A stretch of 64,000 bases of DNA from an uncultured Ellagibacter sp. (GCF_934643285.1 NZ_CAKUBT010000002.1:1-64000); one strand, 5' to 3'. Counted from the stretch's first letter, positions 10,411 to 20,410 are shown. Notes: generated from the letters alone by a model not told the origin. Numbers and translations: made by a program.

Positions 10411-11328
10411 TTAAGCCCAATCGCGCTCGATCATTTCCCACTTCGCATCGCGCGAGCGCTCGACCAGGGAAATCTCCTCGTCGCTAAGAGCACGGAAGCG
10501 GCCTTGGCTCTTCAGATAATCGCGCACGCTCGCGAACTCGCGGGGCTTGCGGTTGAGCGTGAACTTCCCGCCAGGGACGCCGCTCTCCTGCTCGCCCTCA
10601 TATTCTGCGAGATACCACAGCCCGCAATCGACCACATCGCGGGCGAGGTCGACCATCTTCGACTCGGGGGCACCCCACCCCGTCGGGCACGGCGCGATCA
10701 CGTGGATGAACCGCGTACCGTGGATACCCTTCGCGCGCTCGAGCTTTTTCAGGAAGTCGTTCATATACCCGACGCTCGCCGTTGCGGCATAGGGAAGCCC
10801 GTGAGCTGCGATGATCTCGAACACGTTCTTCTTCTGCGTGAGGCATCCGTGGGCGTTCTTCCCTGCGGGGGTCGTTGTGGTCTTAGCGCCGAAGGGGGTG
10901 AGCGAGCTTTTCTGGATGCCCGTGTTCATGTACGCCTCGTTGTCGTAGCAGATATAGAGGACGTCGTCGTTGCGGTCGATCGCGCCCGAAAGCGCCTGGA
11001 TGCCGATGTCTGCCGTGCCGCCGTCGCCCGCAAAGCCGACGACCGTGCAATCGTCGGGCTTCTTCCCCTGTGCCCGCAAACCGGCCTCAATGCCCGTGAG
11101 CACAGCCGCCGTGGCCGCAAAAGGCGTGATCATCGCATTGTTCGCAAAGCACAGCTGGGGAAAGTTGAAGCCGACAGCGCTCATGCATCCCGCGGGCAGT
11201 GCCGCCACCGCGTTCGGGCCGAGGACCTTCAGCGCTGCGCGGACCGCAAGCGAGCCGCCGCAGCCAGCGCATGCCTTATGCCCGAAAAACAGCTCGTCAG
11301 CAGGCATGTTCTTCGCATTCATCGCCAT
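10411..11328 (-). CDS. porB: 2-oxoacid:ferredoxin oxidoreductase beta subunit (pyruvate type likely)
   Basis: This 305-residue thiamine-diphosphate subunit has the PorB hallmarks: HKACAGCGGSLA (two cluster cysteines), GCMSAVGF, the TPP motif GDGGTADIG, NEAYMNTGIQ and the late-cysteine motif APCPTGWG. It should catalyse oxidative decarboxylation of pyruvate or a similar 2-oxoacid to the acyl-CoA, passing electrons to ferredoxin. The pattern fits pyruvate oxidoreductases best, but substrate is not proven. The ATG at 11328 overlaps the alpha-subunit stop (TAATG), giving translational coupling. It is the last gene of a three-gene operon. Confidence 0.9.
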   Translation of the reverse strand: MAMNAKNMPADELFFGHKACAGCGGSLAVRAALKVLGPNAVAALPAGCMSAVGFNFPQLCFANNAMITPFAATAAVLTGIEAGLRAQGKKPDDCTVVGFAGDGGTADIGIQALSGAIDRNDDVLYICYDNEAYMNTGIQKSSLTPFGAKTTTTPAGKNAHGCLTQKKNVFEIIAAHGLPYAATASVGYMNDFLKKLERAKGIHGTRFIHVIAPCPTGWGAPESKMVDLARDVVDCGLWYLAEYEGEQESGVPGGKFTLNRKPREFASVRDYLKSQGRFRALSDEEISLVERSRDAKWEMIERDWA

Positions 11329-12608
11329 TATCGCGCACCTTCTTCGCAATCGTCGCAGCATACAGGCTGGCTTGCAACGGGAAAGTCTATCCCAAGGAAG
11401 CTCACGCGGCCGAGTCCAACTCCCTGGCCGGTAGAAGCATCGTCGCAGCTCCGCCCGGCGGCAGCATCATCGCGCCCTCGCTCGCCCGCACTATCGAGCA
11501 GCGCGTCGAACATGGCGTCCATCTGGGCACTCGTGATGTCGTCACCGCCGAGGCCGCCGATGAAGTTGAACGTCGGCATCGTGCACCCCGCTTGCTGGAG
11601 CGCAGAATTCACGTTGGTGAACACTGTGCCCTCGGCCCCGAAGGAGATATCCTTCTCCAGCACGCCGACCGCCGCTGCGCCCGCAAGCGCCTCGGCGATA
11701 AGCTTCGCCGGGAAGGGGCGCATGTAGCGGATGCGCAGAAGGCCCACGCGCTTGCCCTGCTTGCGCAGCCTTGCGACCGACTCGCGCGCAAGCCCCGCGA
11801 TCGAGCCCAGCGTCACGAGCACGACTTCAGCATCATCGCAGCTCACCGCTTCGATGGGGCCCGTATACGCACGGCCGAAGCATTCCGCAAAGCGCGCTTC
11901 CACGCGATCGATCGTCTCGAACGCGCCGAGCATGTCTCTGTGCTCATAGTACTTGAAATAACGGTTGTAGTCGGGGCCGGCAGAATACCCGATGTTCTTC
12001 GGATGCTCGAAGTCGAAGCAGTTCGTCGCCTGATACGGCGGCAAGAACGCATCGGCGTCTTCCTCGGCGGGCACATCGACCGTCTCGTAGGTATGCGTGA
12101 GCGCGAACCCGTCGAGGTTCACCATGAACGGAGTGAGCACCGCGGGGTCTTCAGCCACCGCATATGCCATAAGCGCCAGGTCAAGCGCCTCCTGGTTGTT
12201 TTCCGCATACGCCTGGATCCACCCATGGTCGAGCAGCGCCAGCGAATCGCGCTGATCGCCGTAGATGTTCCACGGGAGCGCCGTTGCGCGGTTCGCGTTC
12301 ATCATCACGATGGGAAAACGACCACCCGCCGCATAGGTGAGCACCTCGGCCATGTAGAGAAGGCCCTGGCTCGAGGTCGCCGTGAACGTGCGCGCGCCCG
12401 TGGCCGATGCGCCCATCGCGCAGGAAAGAGCAGAGTGCTCGGATTCCACGTGTACGTATTCGGCGTTGAGCGAGCCTTCTTCCACCATCTCGGAAAGTCG
12501 TTCGACCACGACGGTCTGCGGCGTGATGGGGTAAGCGGAAATCACCTGCGGTTTCGCGAGTCGGACGCCTTCGGCGAAGGCCTCGTCGCCTGAAAGGAAA
12601 CGCTTCAT
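11328..12608 (-). CDS. porA: 2-oxoacid:ferredoxin oxidoreductase alpha subunit
   Basis: The 426-residue subunit shows the family signature SAYPITPQT near residue 25, HVESEHSALS, the TSSQGL segment that contacts substrate, and a C-terminal transketolase-like domain (VVLVTLGSIAG, GLLRIRYMRPFP, VLEKDISFGAEG). It pairs with the beta subunit below to form the catalytic core. The C-terminus has an extra, low-complexity and Cys-containing tail (CCDDCEEGAR). Its start overlaps the end of the gamma-delta gene by 4 bp. Operon order (gamma-delta, alpha, beta) matches archaeal and clostridial four-domain Por enzymes. Confidence 0.92.
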   Translation of the reverse strand: MKRFLSGDEAFAEGVRLAKPQVISAYPITPQTVVVERLSEMVEEGSLNAEYVHVESEHSALSCAMGASATGARTFTATSSQGLLYMAEVLTYAAGGRFPIVMMNANRATALPWNIYGDQRDSLALLDHGWIQAYAENNQEALDLALMAYAVAEDPAVLTPFMVNLDGFALTHTYETVDVPAEEDADAFLPPYQATNCFDFEHPKNIGYSAGPDYNRYFKYYEHRDMLGAFETIDRVEARFAECFGRAYTGPIEAVSCDDAEVVLVTLGSIAGLARESVARLRKQGKRVGLLRIRYMRPFPAKLIAEALAGAAAVGVLEKDISFGAEGTVFTNVNSALQQAGCTMPTFNFIGGLGGDDITSAQMDAMFDALLDSAGERGRDDAAAGRSCDDASTGQGVGLGRVSFLGIDFPVASQPVCCDDCEEGAR

Positions 12609-13576
12609 CGCTCATCACCCTCGCTTTCGGGAACCATGGCAAGCGCGCCGAAGCGGCACACCTCGACGCACACGCCGCACCCCTTGCAGAAATCGTAATC
12701 GATGGCCACGGCTGCCGCGCCCGCCGCATCGGTCGCCTGCCGCACAGGACGGAAGATGCAGCCATCGGGGCAGTACAGGTAACACTGCAGACAGCCCGTG
12801 CATTTCCCGGCATCGAGCACCGGACGCATATTGCGCCAGCCTGAGTTCTTCGCCACGAGGTAACCGCCGTCGTAGCAGGTAGTATGGGCGAAGTCGGCGG
12901 GATCGAGCGCAGCGGTTTGCAGCGTGGGAATGAGCGCCTCGCCGCGGGAAGCGGGCGCAAGAGCAGACTCCCCCTCGGCCGTTTCACGTGAAACAGAGTC
13001 GCTGACCTGGGATTCGGGGGACTCGTCGGTATTTACGACCACTCTCGCTGCGCAGGTTTTCCCCGCCGCCTCAAGCGCCGCATCGACTACGCGCTTGTTC
13101 TTCTCGTGCAGCTTCGCGGGCATATAGCCCTCGATGGCTCGCTTCACGTCGTCGGCGCTCACGTAGTCGCACACCGAGCACAGCGCACCGAGAAGCGCCG
13201 TGTTGGGAATCGGCCGACCAAGAATCTCTTGCGAGATGCCGTTCGCATCGATGGCAACAATGCGTGGATCGCCGAACGAGCGCACCGAGTTCACGATGAC
13301 TTTCCCATCAGGAAGCAGCTCGTCCTCCCAACCTTCGCCAAGCAGCGTATCGTCGAGGTAAATTACGTAGTTCGCCCTGCTCACAGCACTACGATCGCCA
13401 ATCGGCTCGCGCGACATCTTGGTGAACGCGCGCATGGGGGCGCCTCGGCGCTCGGGACCGAACGAGGGGAACGCCAGCGCATAGGAGCCATCGACGAACG
13501 AGGACGCCGCACCCAAAAGCCGTGCCGCCGTGAAGGCCCCCTGCCCGCCGCGACCGTGCCAAAGCACTTCGATCAT
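12605..13576 (-). CDS. Fused gamma-delta subunit of 2-oxoacid:ferredoxin oxidoreductase
   Basis: Residues 1 to about 185 are the gamma domain (EVLWHGRGGQGAFTAARLL, FGPERRGAPMRAF, NTALLGAL). Residues about 230-323 are the delta, bacterial ferredoxin domain with two [4Fe-4S] motifs, CTGCLQCYLYCPDGC and CKGCGVCVEVC. In many relatives these are separate porG/porC and porD genes. The joining linker is unusual: it contains VSRET, encoded by a perfect parS site (12982-12995). The gene heads the operon; a GGCGAGTT stretch lies before the start at 13576. The delta domain should wire electrons from the core clusters to external ferredoxin. Confidence 0.9.
   Translation of the reverse strand: MIEVLWHGRGGQGAFTAARLLGAASSFVDGSYALAFPSFGPERRGAPMRAFTKMSREPIGDRSAVSRANYVIYLDDTLLGEGWEDELLPDGKVIVNSVRSFGDPRIVAIDANGISQEILGRPIPNTALLGALCSVCDYVSADDVKRAIEGYMPAKLHEKNKRVVDAALEAAGKTCAARVVVNTDESPESQVSDSVSRETAEGESALAPASRGEALIPTLQTAALDPADFAHTTCYDGGYLVAKNSGWRNMRPVLDAGKCTGCLQCYLYCPDGCIFRPVRQATDAAGAAAVAIDYDFCKGCGVCVEVCRFGALAMVPESEGDER
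12982..12995. promoter_or_regulatory. parS site inside the gamma-delta subunit gene
   Basis: A perfect GTTTCACGTGAAAC palindrome, the binding site of Spo0J/ParB proteins. It lies within the interdomain linker and is the parS farthest from the predicted origin (about 44 kb). Confidence 0.93.
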
Positions 13577-13849
13577 GTAAAACTCGCCTTCTTGTTAGTT
13601 TGTGAGATGAGCATCAGTATAGGCGAACCAGGCCGCACCTGCGTGGTTTCGACGATTCAATACGAGCAAGGCAGAATCGAGAGGGGTTTTGGTGACTTCA
13701 TTTTGACGCCACGGCATCTCTGGGCGGACCGTCGTCAGGGAAATAACGAGGGCGCCGACAACGTCGACGCCCTTGAACGAGACCCCGCATCAGCGAGAAG
13801 AAAGCTCACACCACCCGCGGTTCGCTCTACTATTCGCCTGCTTGCCTGC

Positions 13850-14764
13850 CTATTCTCCCGTGCGCTTGGCCGACCCGCCCGCAAAAGAGGGGTCCATCGC
13901 CACGGCGTCGAGGCGGGCCATCACGACGTCTTCGATCTCAGGAGAATATGGCGCGTTGTCGCCTTCGCCTGCAAAGCGCGTGCGGATGTAGCTGCCGCAC
14001 TCGTCGCACGTGCCGATGCGATGGCCCTCATCGCCCTCGATGTTGAAGTAGTGCAGGTTTCCCTGGTTGCGCGTACCGCAGCGTGGGCAGCGGATGCGAT
14101 CGAATTCCCAGCTCGTTCCGCACTGCGCGCACCACAAGGTCTTGTTGCGGCCGTCGCCCGAGCCGCCTTCGCCCACGCGTGCGAGCGCCGCATCGCCACC
14201 GCATGCGGGGCAGTGCATCTGATGGTCGTAGAACACCTTCGCCTTCTTGCGGGCACGGGCCACCGCTTCGGCCGGGCCCTCGAGCTGCCAACGAAGCGCG
14301 AGCGACGCGAACAGCTGACCCATCTGTGCCTGAAGCTCGGTCATACCGCCGTCCACCAGCTGCTCGGCGAATGCGGCCAGATACTCCATCGGCCTCTTGC
14401 CCGCCAGGGCGACATCGCTTGCAGCAATGGCATCATCCCAATTGACGCCCGTAAGCGCAGCAGCCATCTCGTCGTCGAACCCGCCCAGCTCGGCAGCCCG
14501 GGCGATCACTGCGGACATTCCGCGAGCAAGCGCTTCGGCGTCGATTTCCACAGAGGCGTTCGAGAACACGGGAATCTCCGCCTCAGAAAGCGCGGCCACG
14601 CGCTCCGCAGGAGGCGCCTCATAGCCCGCAGCAGTCTGCCCCGCCGCGTCGGCGCCATCGAGCGCCGCCCACAGGCTCATGAAGAAATCGATGCGCGAGA
14701 CTTCGACCTCATCGAGCGTTTTCCCATAATGCTCCGCCGCAAGCTTGGCAGCCTTGTTGTTCAT
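13850..14764 (-). CDS. fdhE: FdhE-like formate dehydrogenase accessory protein
   Basis: The 304-residue protein carries four CxxC rubredoxin-like knuckles in its C-terminal half: CPACG, CAQCG, CPRCG and CDECG. This arrangement is typical of FdhE, an iron-binding protein needed for assembly of respiratory formate dehydrogenases. Its place directly after fdnG-fdnH-fdnI supports the call. The ATG at 14764 (MNNKAAKLAAEHYG) is chosen because AAAGG precedes it; the open frame upstream overlaps an intergenic hairpin and looks non-coding. The length is close to that of E. coli FdhE (about 309). A 273-bp gap to the oxidoreductase operon holds a weak hairpin (13750-13772) without a T tract. Confidence 0.85.
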   Translation of the reverse strand: MNNKAAKLAAEHYGKTLDEVEVSRIDFFMSLWAALDGADAAGQTAAGYEAPPAERVAALSEAEIPVFSNASVEIDAEALARGMSAVIARAAELGGFDDEMAAALTGVNWDDAIAASDVALAGKRPMEYLAAFAEQLVDGGMTELQAQMGQLFASLALRWQLEGPAEAVARARKKAKVFYDHQMHCPACGGDAALARVGEGGSGDGRNKTLWCAQCGTSWEFDRIRCPRCGTRNQGNLHYFNIEGDEGHRIGTCDECGSYIRTRFAGEGDNAPYSPEIEDVVMARLDAVAMDPSFAGGSAKRTGE

Positions 14765-14864
14765 GTTCACGCCTTTCTCGTCGATCGTATTTGCCTGCCT
14801 CGCCCCAACCCAAGCGTTTGGCGCGAGGCGGGCAAATAGCGAGCCGTTTATCTCCACAGAGAAC

Positions 14865-14893
14865 GGGGACCCACCCGAGATTATCGGATGGGT
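14865..14893 (-). terminator. Hairpin between fdnI and fdhE
   Basis: On the minus strand GGACCCATCCGA pairs with TCGGGTGGGTCC (one G-U pair). No T run follows, so it is more likely an attenuator or mRNA-stability element that lowers fdhE expression relative to the enzyme subunits than a full terminator. Confidence 0.5.
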
Positions 14894-14939
14894 CCACCGA
14901 ATCAAGCTTTCCACCAGCCACAACGGCTAACAGAATCAG

Positions 14940-15713
14940 TTACTTGGCTGCAGGCTTCTCAACCACGTTCTTGCCCTCGGTGATCTCCTTGCGAGCCCAG
15001 TGACCCCAGTGGTAGATCGCGTCGGACTCGGAAACCATGCCGTTGCCGAACATGAGCTTGTGGGTGCCGCGATAGGGCTGGAAGATGCCCGCACCCAGGA
15101 AGATGTGAGCCAAGCCGAACACGGCGATCATCAGGAAGCCGAAGTCATGCAGGAACAGCAGGACGCCATGAGCCGTCGTGCCGAGGGCAAGACCCAGCTC
15201 GCCGATGAGCAGGATAACGCCGGTAACAGCCATGAGCAGGCCGAACAGCCAAAGCATGCCGTCGGCGAAGCGCTGTCCGGACTTCACCTCGTCCTGATCG
15301 GGCATGTGAATCCACTTTGCCAGGAACAAGTAGGGGAAGAACAGCGCCATCCACTTCTTGTCGTCGGAGGTCCACTTCGCGAAGAGGTTCTTAAAGATGT
15401 GGCCAACACCCTTCGGCGAGGCGATAGCGCTGAACAGCGGAACCACGACGAAGATGATCCCGCACACACGGTGCACCATGCGGAAGACGAACACGACGTC
15501 GGAGCCCACCATCTGGGCCAGAGGCGGAATGAACACGAAGCAACCGCTCAGGCACAAAAGGATGCAGGCGATAACTGCGATGCCATGCGTCAAACGAGCC
15601 TGCAGCGAGTGGCGCTTGATGTAGCGCTCGGTTCCAGCGGCTTCGCGATCTTTGAGGAACTGCTTGTCAGCGGCAAGCTGCTCAGGAGAAACGTTCACTG
15701 CTTCGTTACTCAT
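14940..15713 (-). CDS. fdnI: Formate dehydrogenase cytochrome b subunit (gamma)
   Basis: The 257-residue membrane subunit has four hydrophobic helices (around GIAVIACILLCLSGCFVFI, VCGIIFVVVPLFSAIA, MLWLFGLLMAVTGVILLIG and FGFLMIAVFGLAHIFLG) with histidines suited to haem b binding (RLTHGIA, MVHRVCG, LLFLHDFGF). It should take electrons from the Fe-S subunit and reduce quinone at the membrane. The ATG at 15713 has a GGGAGG ribosome site and overlaps the fdnH stop by 8 bp. Conserved context makes the assignment firm. Confidence 0.9.
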   Translation of the reverse strand: MSNEAVNVSPEQLAADKQFLKDREAAGTERYIKRHSLQARLTHGIAVIACILLCLSGCFVFIPPLAQMVGSDVVFVFRMVHRVCGIIFVVVPLFSAIASPKGVGHIFKNLFAKWTSDDKKWMALFFPYLFLAKWIHMPDQDEVKSGQRFADGMLWLFGLLMAVTGVILLIGELGLALGTTAHGVLLFLHDFGFLMIAVFGLAHIFLGAGIFQPYRGTHKLMFGNGMVSESDAIYHWGHWARKEITEGKNVVEKPAAK

Positions 15714-16650
15714 CGCTGCCTCCCTTCCCGATGCCGAATGGATGATTCTCAAGGATGTGCTCCTTGATGGACTTCTCGTCCTGAGCGTCGCCATGCTTGA
15801 CGACGTCGCCGGTGATCAGGCTGACGGTGTCCTCGGTCTCGGGGTTGTACACGAGCTTGTCGCGCTTGTAGCCCACGCCCAGAGCGAACATCGCCGCGAG
15901 GCCCACAACCGTGAGGCCGGTGACGACGCCCGTGACGGGCTTCATAACGCGGGTCATGCCCACCGTTGCCGGAGCGGACGGGTTGGCCGGAAGACCCGTG
16001 GCCTCGCGCCCGTACTTCAGCACGGAAATCACATGCAGACCGCCCATCTCGTTGGCGCCGTAGATCTCGGCGTCCTCGTAGCCGCGGCCCTTCAAGATCT
16101 CAAGGCGCTCCTGGGCAAGCTCGAGCATCTCGTCGCGCGGCCCGAAGCGAAGCGCGTTGGGCTGGCAGGTGGAGACGCAGGCCGGGTCCATGCCCTGAGC
16201 CACGCGATCCGGGCAGCCGGTGCACTTGTTAACGTAGTCGCGGATGCCCTCGGTGCGGTAGCGCGGCACGTCGAACGGGCACACGCCTTCGCAGTAATGG
16301 CAGCCGACGCACTTGGAGTCATCGACGTGGACGAATCCGGTGTCCTCGTCCTTCGTGATGGCACCAGCAGGGCACACCGTGGCGCAAGGGGCCTCGGTGC
16401 AGTGCTGGCAGGAACGACGGTTGAAGATCCAGTCGACGGGCTTCTGCCCGCGAACCGCATCGCGCTCCTGGAACGTCTGAATCAGGCGCGTGTTGCCGTT
16501 CAGGTCTGCCGGGTTCTGAAGCGAACCGGAGAACTTGTTCTCGTTGGTGCCGATCGGGGACGGCAGGTTATTCCACACCTTGCAGGCAACCTGGCAGCCC
16601 TTGCAGTTCGTGCACAGGGAGGTGTCGTAAAGAATAGCCATTTCAGTCAT
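15706..16650 (-). CDS. fdnH: Formate dehydrogenase iron-sulfur subunit (beta)
   Basis: The 314-residue subunit has sixteen cluster cysteines in four groups: CTNCKGCQVACK, CQHCTEAPCATVC, CVGCHYCEGVCPF and CTGCPDRVAQG...CVSTC. These should carry four [4Fe-4S] clusters linking the catalytic subunit to the cytochrome b. A single C-terminal membrane helix (GVVTGLTVVGLAAMFALGVG) anchors it, with the clusters facing the outside, as in FdnH. The gene lies 14 bp after the fdnG stop and overlaps fdnI. Confidence 0.93.
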   Translation of the reverse strand: MTEMAILYDTSLCTNCKGCQVACKVWNNLPSPIGTNENKFSGSLQNPADLNGNTRLIQTFQERDAVRGQKPVDWIFNRRSCQHCTEAPCATVCPAGAITKDEDTGFVHVDDSKCVGCHYCEGVCPFDVPRYRTEGIRDYVNKCTGCPDRVAQGMDPACVSTCQPNALRFGPRDEMLELAQERLEILKGRGYEDAEIYGANEMGGLHVISVLKYGREATGLPANPSAPATVGMTRVMKPVTGVVTGLTVVGLAAMFALGVGYKRDKLVYNPETEDTVSLITGDVVKHGDAQDEKSIKEHILENHPFGIGKGGSDE

Positions 16651-16664
16651 GTCTTACCCCCTCC

Positions 16665-19600
16665 TTATGCTTTCTCGATGTTGACGAGGAACGCCTTGTA
16701 CTCGGGCACCATGGTGTTCGGGTCGCCGACGTTCGGGGTCAGGTCGTTTACGGTGTCGCCCGTGCCGTACAGGTGCGTCCAGCCGAAGTGGTGCGTGAGG
16801 CCCACCTGATGCTGCGTCTTGCCGTGAATCGTGAACGGCTTCAGGCGCTTGGTGACGTAGGCATCGACCACGACGGAGCCGCGCTTGTTCCACACGCGAA
16901 CCTTGTCGCCGGGCTTGATGCCCTTCTCAGCGGCGAACTCTTCGGACATCTCGCAGAACTGCGACGGCATAGCCTCCACGAGCGCCGGGCAGGAGCGGCT
17001 CTGGCCGCCTGTCTGCCAATGCTCGGTGACGGAGTACGTGGTCGCAATGATCGGGTACTCGTCGGTTCCGCCATGGGCGGTGGACTCGTATTCCGTGAAC
17101 TTGATCATCGGGTTGTTCTGCGAACCGTTGAGCGCGTTGTCGAACGGGCTCTCGAACGGCTCGTAGTGCTCGGGCATCGGGCCGTCTTCCATACCGTAGG
17201 ATTCCAGGCGCGCGTTCTGTTCCCACAGCATGAAGAACGTGTTGTTGTTCGGCGGAACCTGCTGACCGTTCTTGGCGGACACGAAGTCGCCCTGGTCGAC
17301 CAGATCCCACTTGCTGCCGTCCCACTCCATGAGCTTCTTGTCGGGGTTCCACGGCTTGCCCTTGGTGTCGCAGGAGTTGCGGTTGTACAGGATACGACGG
17401 TTGGAAGGCCAGCTGAACGCCCAGTTGGAGTTCAGGCCAAGACCCGACTTGTCGTTGTTGTCGCGGCGACCGATCGGCTGCTGGGCCGGATCGAGCGGCG
17501 CGTCGTTGTTGTTGTAGAAGCCCGAGTAGATCCACATCGCGCAGGAGGTGGAGCCGTCGGCGCCGAGCTCGGAGTAGCCCTTGAGCAGGTCGACCTTGCC
17601 CGCCTTGAAGTCGGAATTGGCCGTACGGTAGCCGTTGAGCGCCCAGGAAACCGGACGGAAGTCGATCTTGCCGTTGACGTAGTAATCCCACTTCGTGTTG
17701 AGGATCGGGTCGGGGTTCGCACCGCCTTCCTCCTTGTACAGACGGCAGATTTCCGTCCACAGGAGGTCGCACATCTCGAGGTCAGGCTTGGCCTGGTCCC
17801 ACGGCTCGACTGCCTGGTAGCGCCACTGCAGCCAACGACCGGAGTTCAGGATGGTGCCCGGCTTCTCGTAGATGAGCGCGCAGGGAAGGAAGTACACCGT
17901 CGTCTGGATCTCGGACGGGTTCATGTCCGGAGCCTTCCAGAAGGCCGCCGACTCGGTTTCGACCTGGTCGGCCACGACGAGCCAATCGAGGTTCGCCATC
18001 GAGCGGCGCACGTTGCCGGCGTTCGGGGCCGAGTGGCAGGGGTTCATGCCCCAGTTGAAGTAGCCCTTGATGACGCCCTGCTTCATGAGCTCGAACGTGG
18101 AGATATGCGTGTAGTCCTGGTCGCCCTTCTCGGAGGGAACCTTCGGCCACCAGTCATAGCCGTAGTCGTTCTCGACGGTTGCAGCATCGCCGAACCACTC
18201 CTTGAGGGAGGACACGATGAACTTCGGCTTGTTGGTGTAGTAGCCGGCGGAATACGTCTGGGATTCCAGCCACTTGCGCAAGCTGGAACGATCGGTGGTG
18301 TTTGCCCACTTCAGGTAAGCGGGATGCTCGTTCACCATCATGCCCATGTCGGTTGCACCCTGAACGTTGGGCTCGCCGCGCAGAGCGTTCACACCGCCGC
18401 CGGGGATGCCGATGTTGCCGAGGAGCAGCTGCATAACGCACATGGCGCGCGTGTTCTGGGCGCCATAGGAGTGCTGCGTCTGGCCCAGTGCGTAGAGCAC
18501 CATGCCGGCACGGCCGGGCTTTGCGGTGGAACCGTAGGTGGAGTACACCAGCTCGAGCGTTTCCTTGTCCATGCCGCAGATGTCGCACACGGCGTCGAGG
18601 GTGTAGCGCTCGTAGTGCTTCTTCACCTGCTGGTAGACGCACATCGGGTCCTGAAGCGTCATGTCGCGCTTGGGGAGGGTGAGCGTCGGCGTGGTGAACT
18701 CGGGAACGCCGTCCTTCTTAACCCAGGCGTAGTCGCCCGAGGCGGAGGTGTCCCAGTTCTCTTCCTTCTCGGTCTGATAATGCCAAGAATGGTTGGAGTA
18801 GGTCTTGGTCTTCTCGTCCCAACCGGAGTAAAGGCCGGTTTCGGGGTCGAAGTCGAACTCGGGGTCGAGCAGGTAAGACGCGTTGGTGTAGTTGAGCAGG
18901 TACTCGTAGTTGTAGTCGCCCATCTCACCAGTGGCGAGGTACTTCTCGAGATTCGAATCGATCAGGTTCTCGATGATCCAGTGATACATGCCGCCGTAGA
19001 AGGCGATGTCCGTGCCCGAGCGGATGGGGCAGTAGATATCCGCCTGCTCAGCAGTACGGGTATAGCGGGGATCGACGACGATCCACTTCGCTCCGCGGTC
19101 GTGGGCCTTGCCAAGCCACAGCGAGCTGACCGGGTGGTTCTCAACGGAGTTGGAACCGCAGTGGAGGATGACGTCGGTGTTTTGGAAGTCGCACCAGTGG
19201 CTCGTCATAGAGCCGCGACCAAATGATGCTGCCAGACCGGCAACGGTGGGGCTGTGTCAAACACGCGCCTGATTGTCGATGGCGATCACGCCGAGCGATC
19301 GCATCATCTTGAGGATCAGGTATTCCTCCTCGGAGTTTTCTTGGCTACCGCCCAGGCTGGCAATTGCCGGGGTGCGGTTCACGGTGAGGCCGTTCTTGTC
19401 GGTTTCCTCAAACGTGGCGTCGCGCGTGTCTTTAACCTTGCGCGCGATTTCCTTGACGGCGTCCTCCCAGGTGATGTCTTCCCACTCGGAAGCACCGGGG
19501 CGGCGCACCATAGGCTTAGTAACGCGATCGGGGTTCTTGATGACCTCGCGCGTTTCCGGATCCACAATGTTGCGGAGCTGGAACATGGCCGCGCCCTTCG

Positions 19601-19859
19601 GGCACAAGCCACCTTGGTTGATGGGATGGTCGGGGTCACCTTCGAGATTGATCAGCTCGCCGTCGCGCACCGAAAGAAGCGAACCGCATCCGCCTGCGCA
19701 ATAGCAGCAGATGTTGGTGTACTCTTCAGTGTTCACGAGCTTCCAGTCGCTGTTCGACTCAACAGCCAAAGCAGGCGACTGCTGCGTCAACTGGAACGCC
19801 ATGCTCGTCGCGAACGCTGCGCCGGTGGCTTTCATGAAGCCCCTGCGTGTCAGGTTCAT
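16665..19859 (-). CDS. fdnG: Selenocysteine formate dehydrogenase catalytic subunit (alpha)
   Basis: The full gene reads through an in-frame TGA at 19257-19259, giving 1064 residues with selenocysteine at position 201. The context is NQARV-Sec-HSPTVAGLAASFGRG, nearly identical to E. coli FdnG (NQARVUHGPTVA). The N-terminus has a Tat signal (TRRGFMK), then the [4Fe-4S] motif C51-x2-C54-x3-C58 with a fourth cysteine in GGLCPKG, then molybdopterin-binding segments. It oxidises formate to CO2 on the outer face of the membrane using a bis-molybdopterin cofactor. A standard gene caller splits it into two frames; I see one intact selenoprotein. It heads the operon fdnG-fdnH-fdnI-fdhE. Confidence 0.95.
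19228..19259 (-). promoter_or_regulatory. SECIS element and Sec UGA of fdnG
   Basis: Twelve bases after the TGA (19257-19259) the mRNA can fold GUUGCC-GGUCU-GGCAGC (19228-19244): six pairs including one G-U, with a GGUCU apical loop. The spacing and GGUC loop match the E. coli fdhF/fdnG SECIS, which is bound by SelB. Confidence 0.93.
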
Positions 19860-20410
19860 AATCTCGTCTCTCCTTCCAAATTCTCGTCTTCCCTCGTCTA
19901 TACCGCGTCAGGGCATACGCTGCCCTTTCGTCAATTGCTCATGGTACGAGACTTGTCGACACAAATTCAACAAATGAGACCGCAAAAGGACTATTTGGCG
20001 GGGGAACGGCCTTTCCTTTGTAAACTGATACTTGACCTGGGATAACGCATCTTTCTCTCCAACATTTTCAAAGGAAGCTCAGAAAGTATTTTTTGCAATG
20101 TGAAGGTTTTGTAAGATATTGTTGAATTGACCTGCACTATCCTATTCGAGAATAGCCCGCTTTATGGACAGGTTGAATCTGGCACGGAAATGGGTTGATT
20201 TTCCCTCTTTCATCAACCTTGAGGAATGATGCGCGCAAATTCCCCGCGACGATGCCTTCCCAATTGCGAAATGGCAGGGCTTTCGAATAGACGACGCCTC
20301 CCCCGGCGACGTCGGGTGGAAAGGAGCGGAGCGGCATCGGAGGGAAGGCAAGGACGCCGTCGTCCCGCACGGCGCTGGTATACTGAATTCGACTCGAAAG
20401 GAGATTGCCC
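19860..20410. other. Divergent fdnG/selD intergenic region
   Basis: This 551-bp region carries the promoters of the formate dehydrogenase operon and selD. Dyads: CTATTC-GA-GAATAG (20142-20155), GGTTGAT/ATCAACC (20193-20218) and CGCCGT/ACGGCG just before the selD promoter. An extended -10 (TGGTATACT, 20376-20384) sits 26 bp before selD. I looked for tRNA-Sec here and did not find an acceptor/T-arm or a UCA anticodon loop that folds properly. The part 20200-20370 is unexplained. Confidence 0.5.
20376..20384 (+). promoter_or_regulatory. Extended -10 promoter of selD
   Basis: TGGTATACT fits TGnTATAAT with one mismatch. A start a few bases downstream would give a leader of about 20 nt containing the GAAAGGAG ribosome site. 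Confidence 0.5.

Noticed and set aside
19208..19257. Frameshift or pseudogene in the formate dehydrogenase gene
   Set aside because: The interruption is a single in-frame TGA at the known Sec position with a SECIS hairpin; the gene is intact.
20142..20410. Possible tRNA-Sec (selC) near selD
   Set aside because: TTCAA-like strings occur on the minus strand, but no 8-bp acceptor stem, long variable arm or T-arm could be built.
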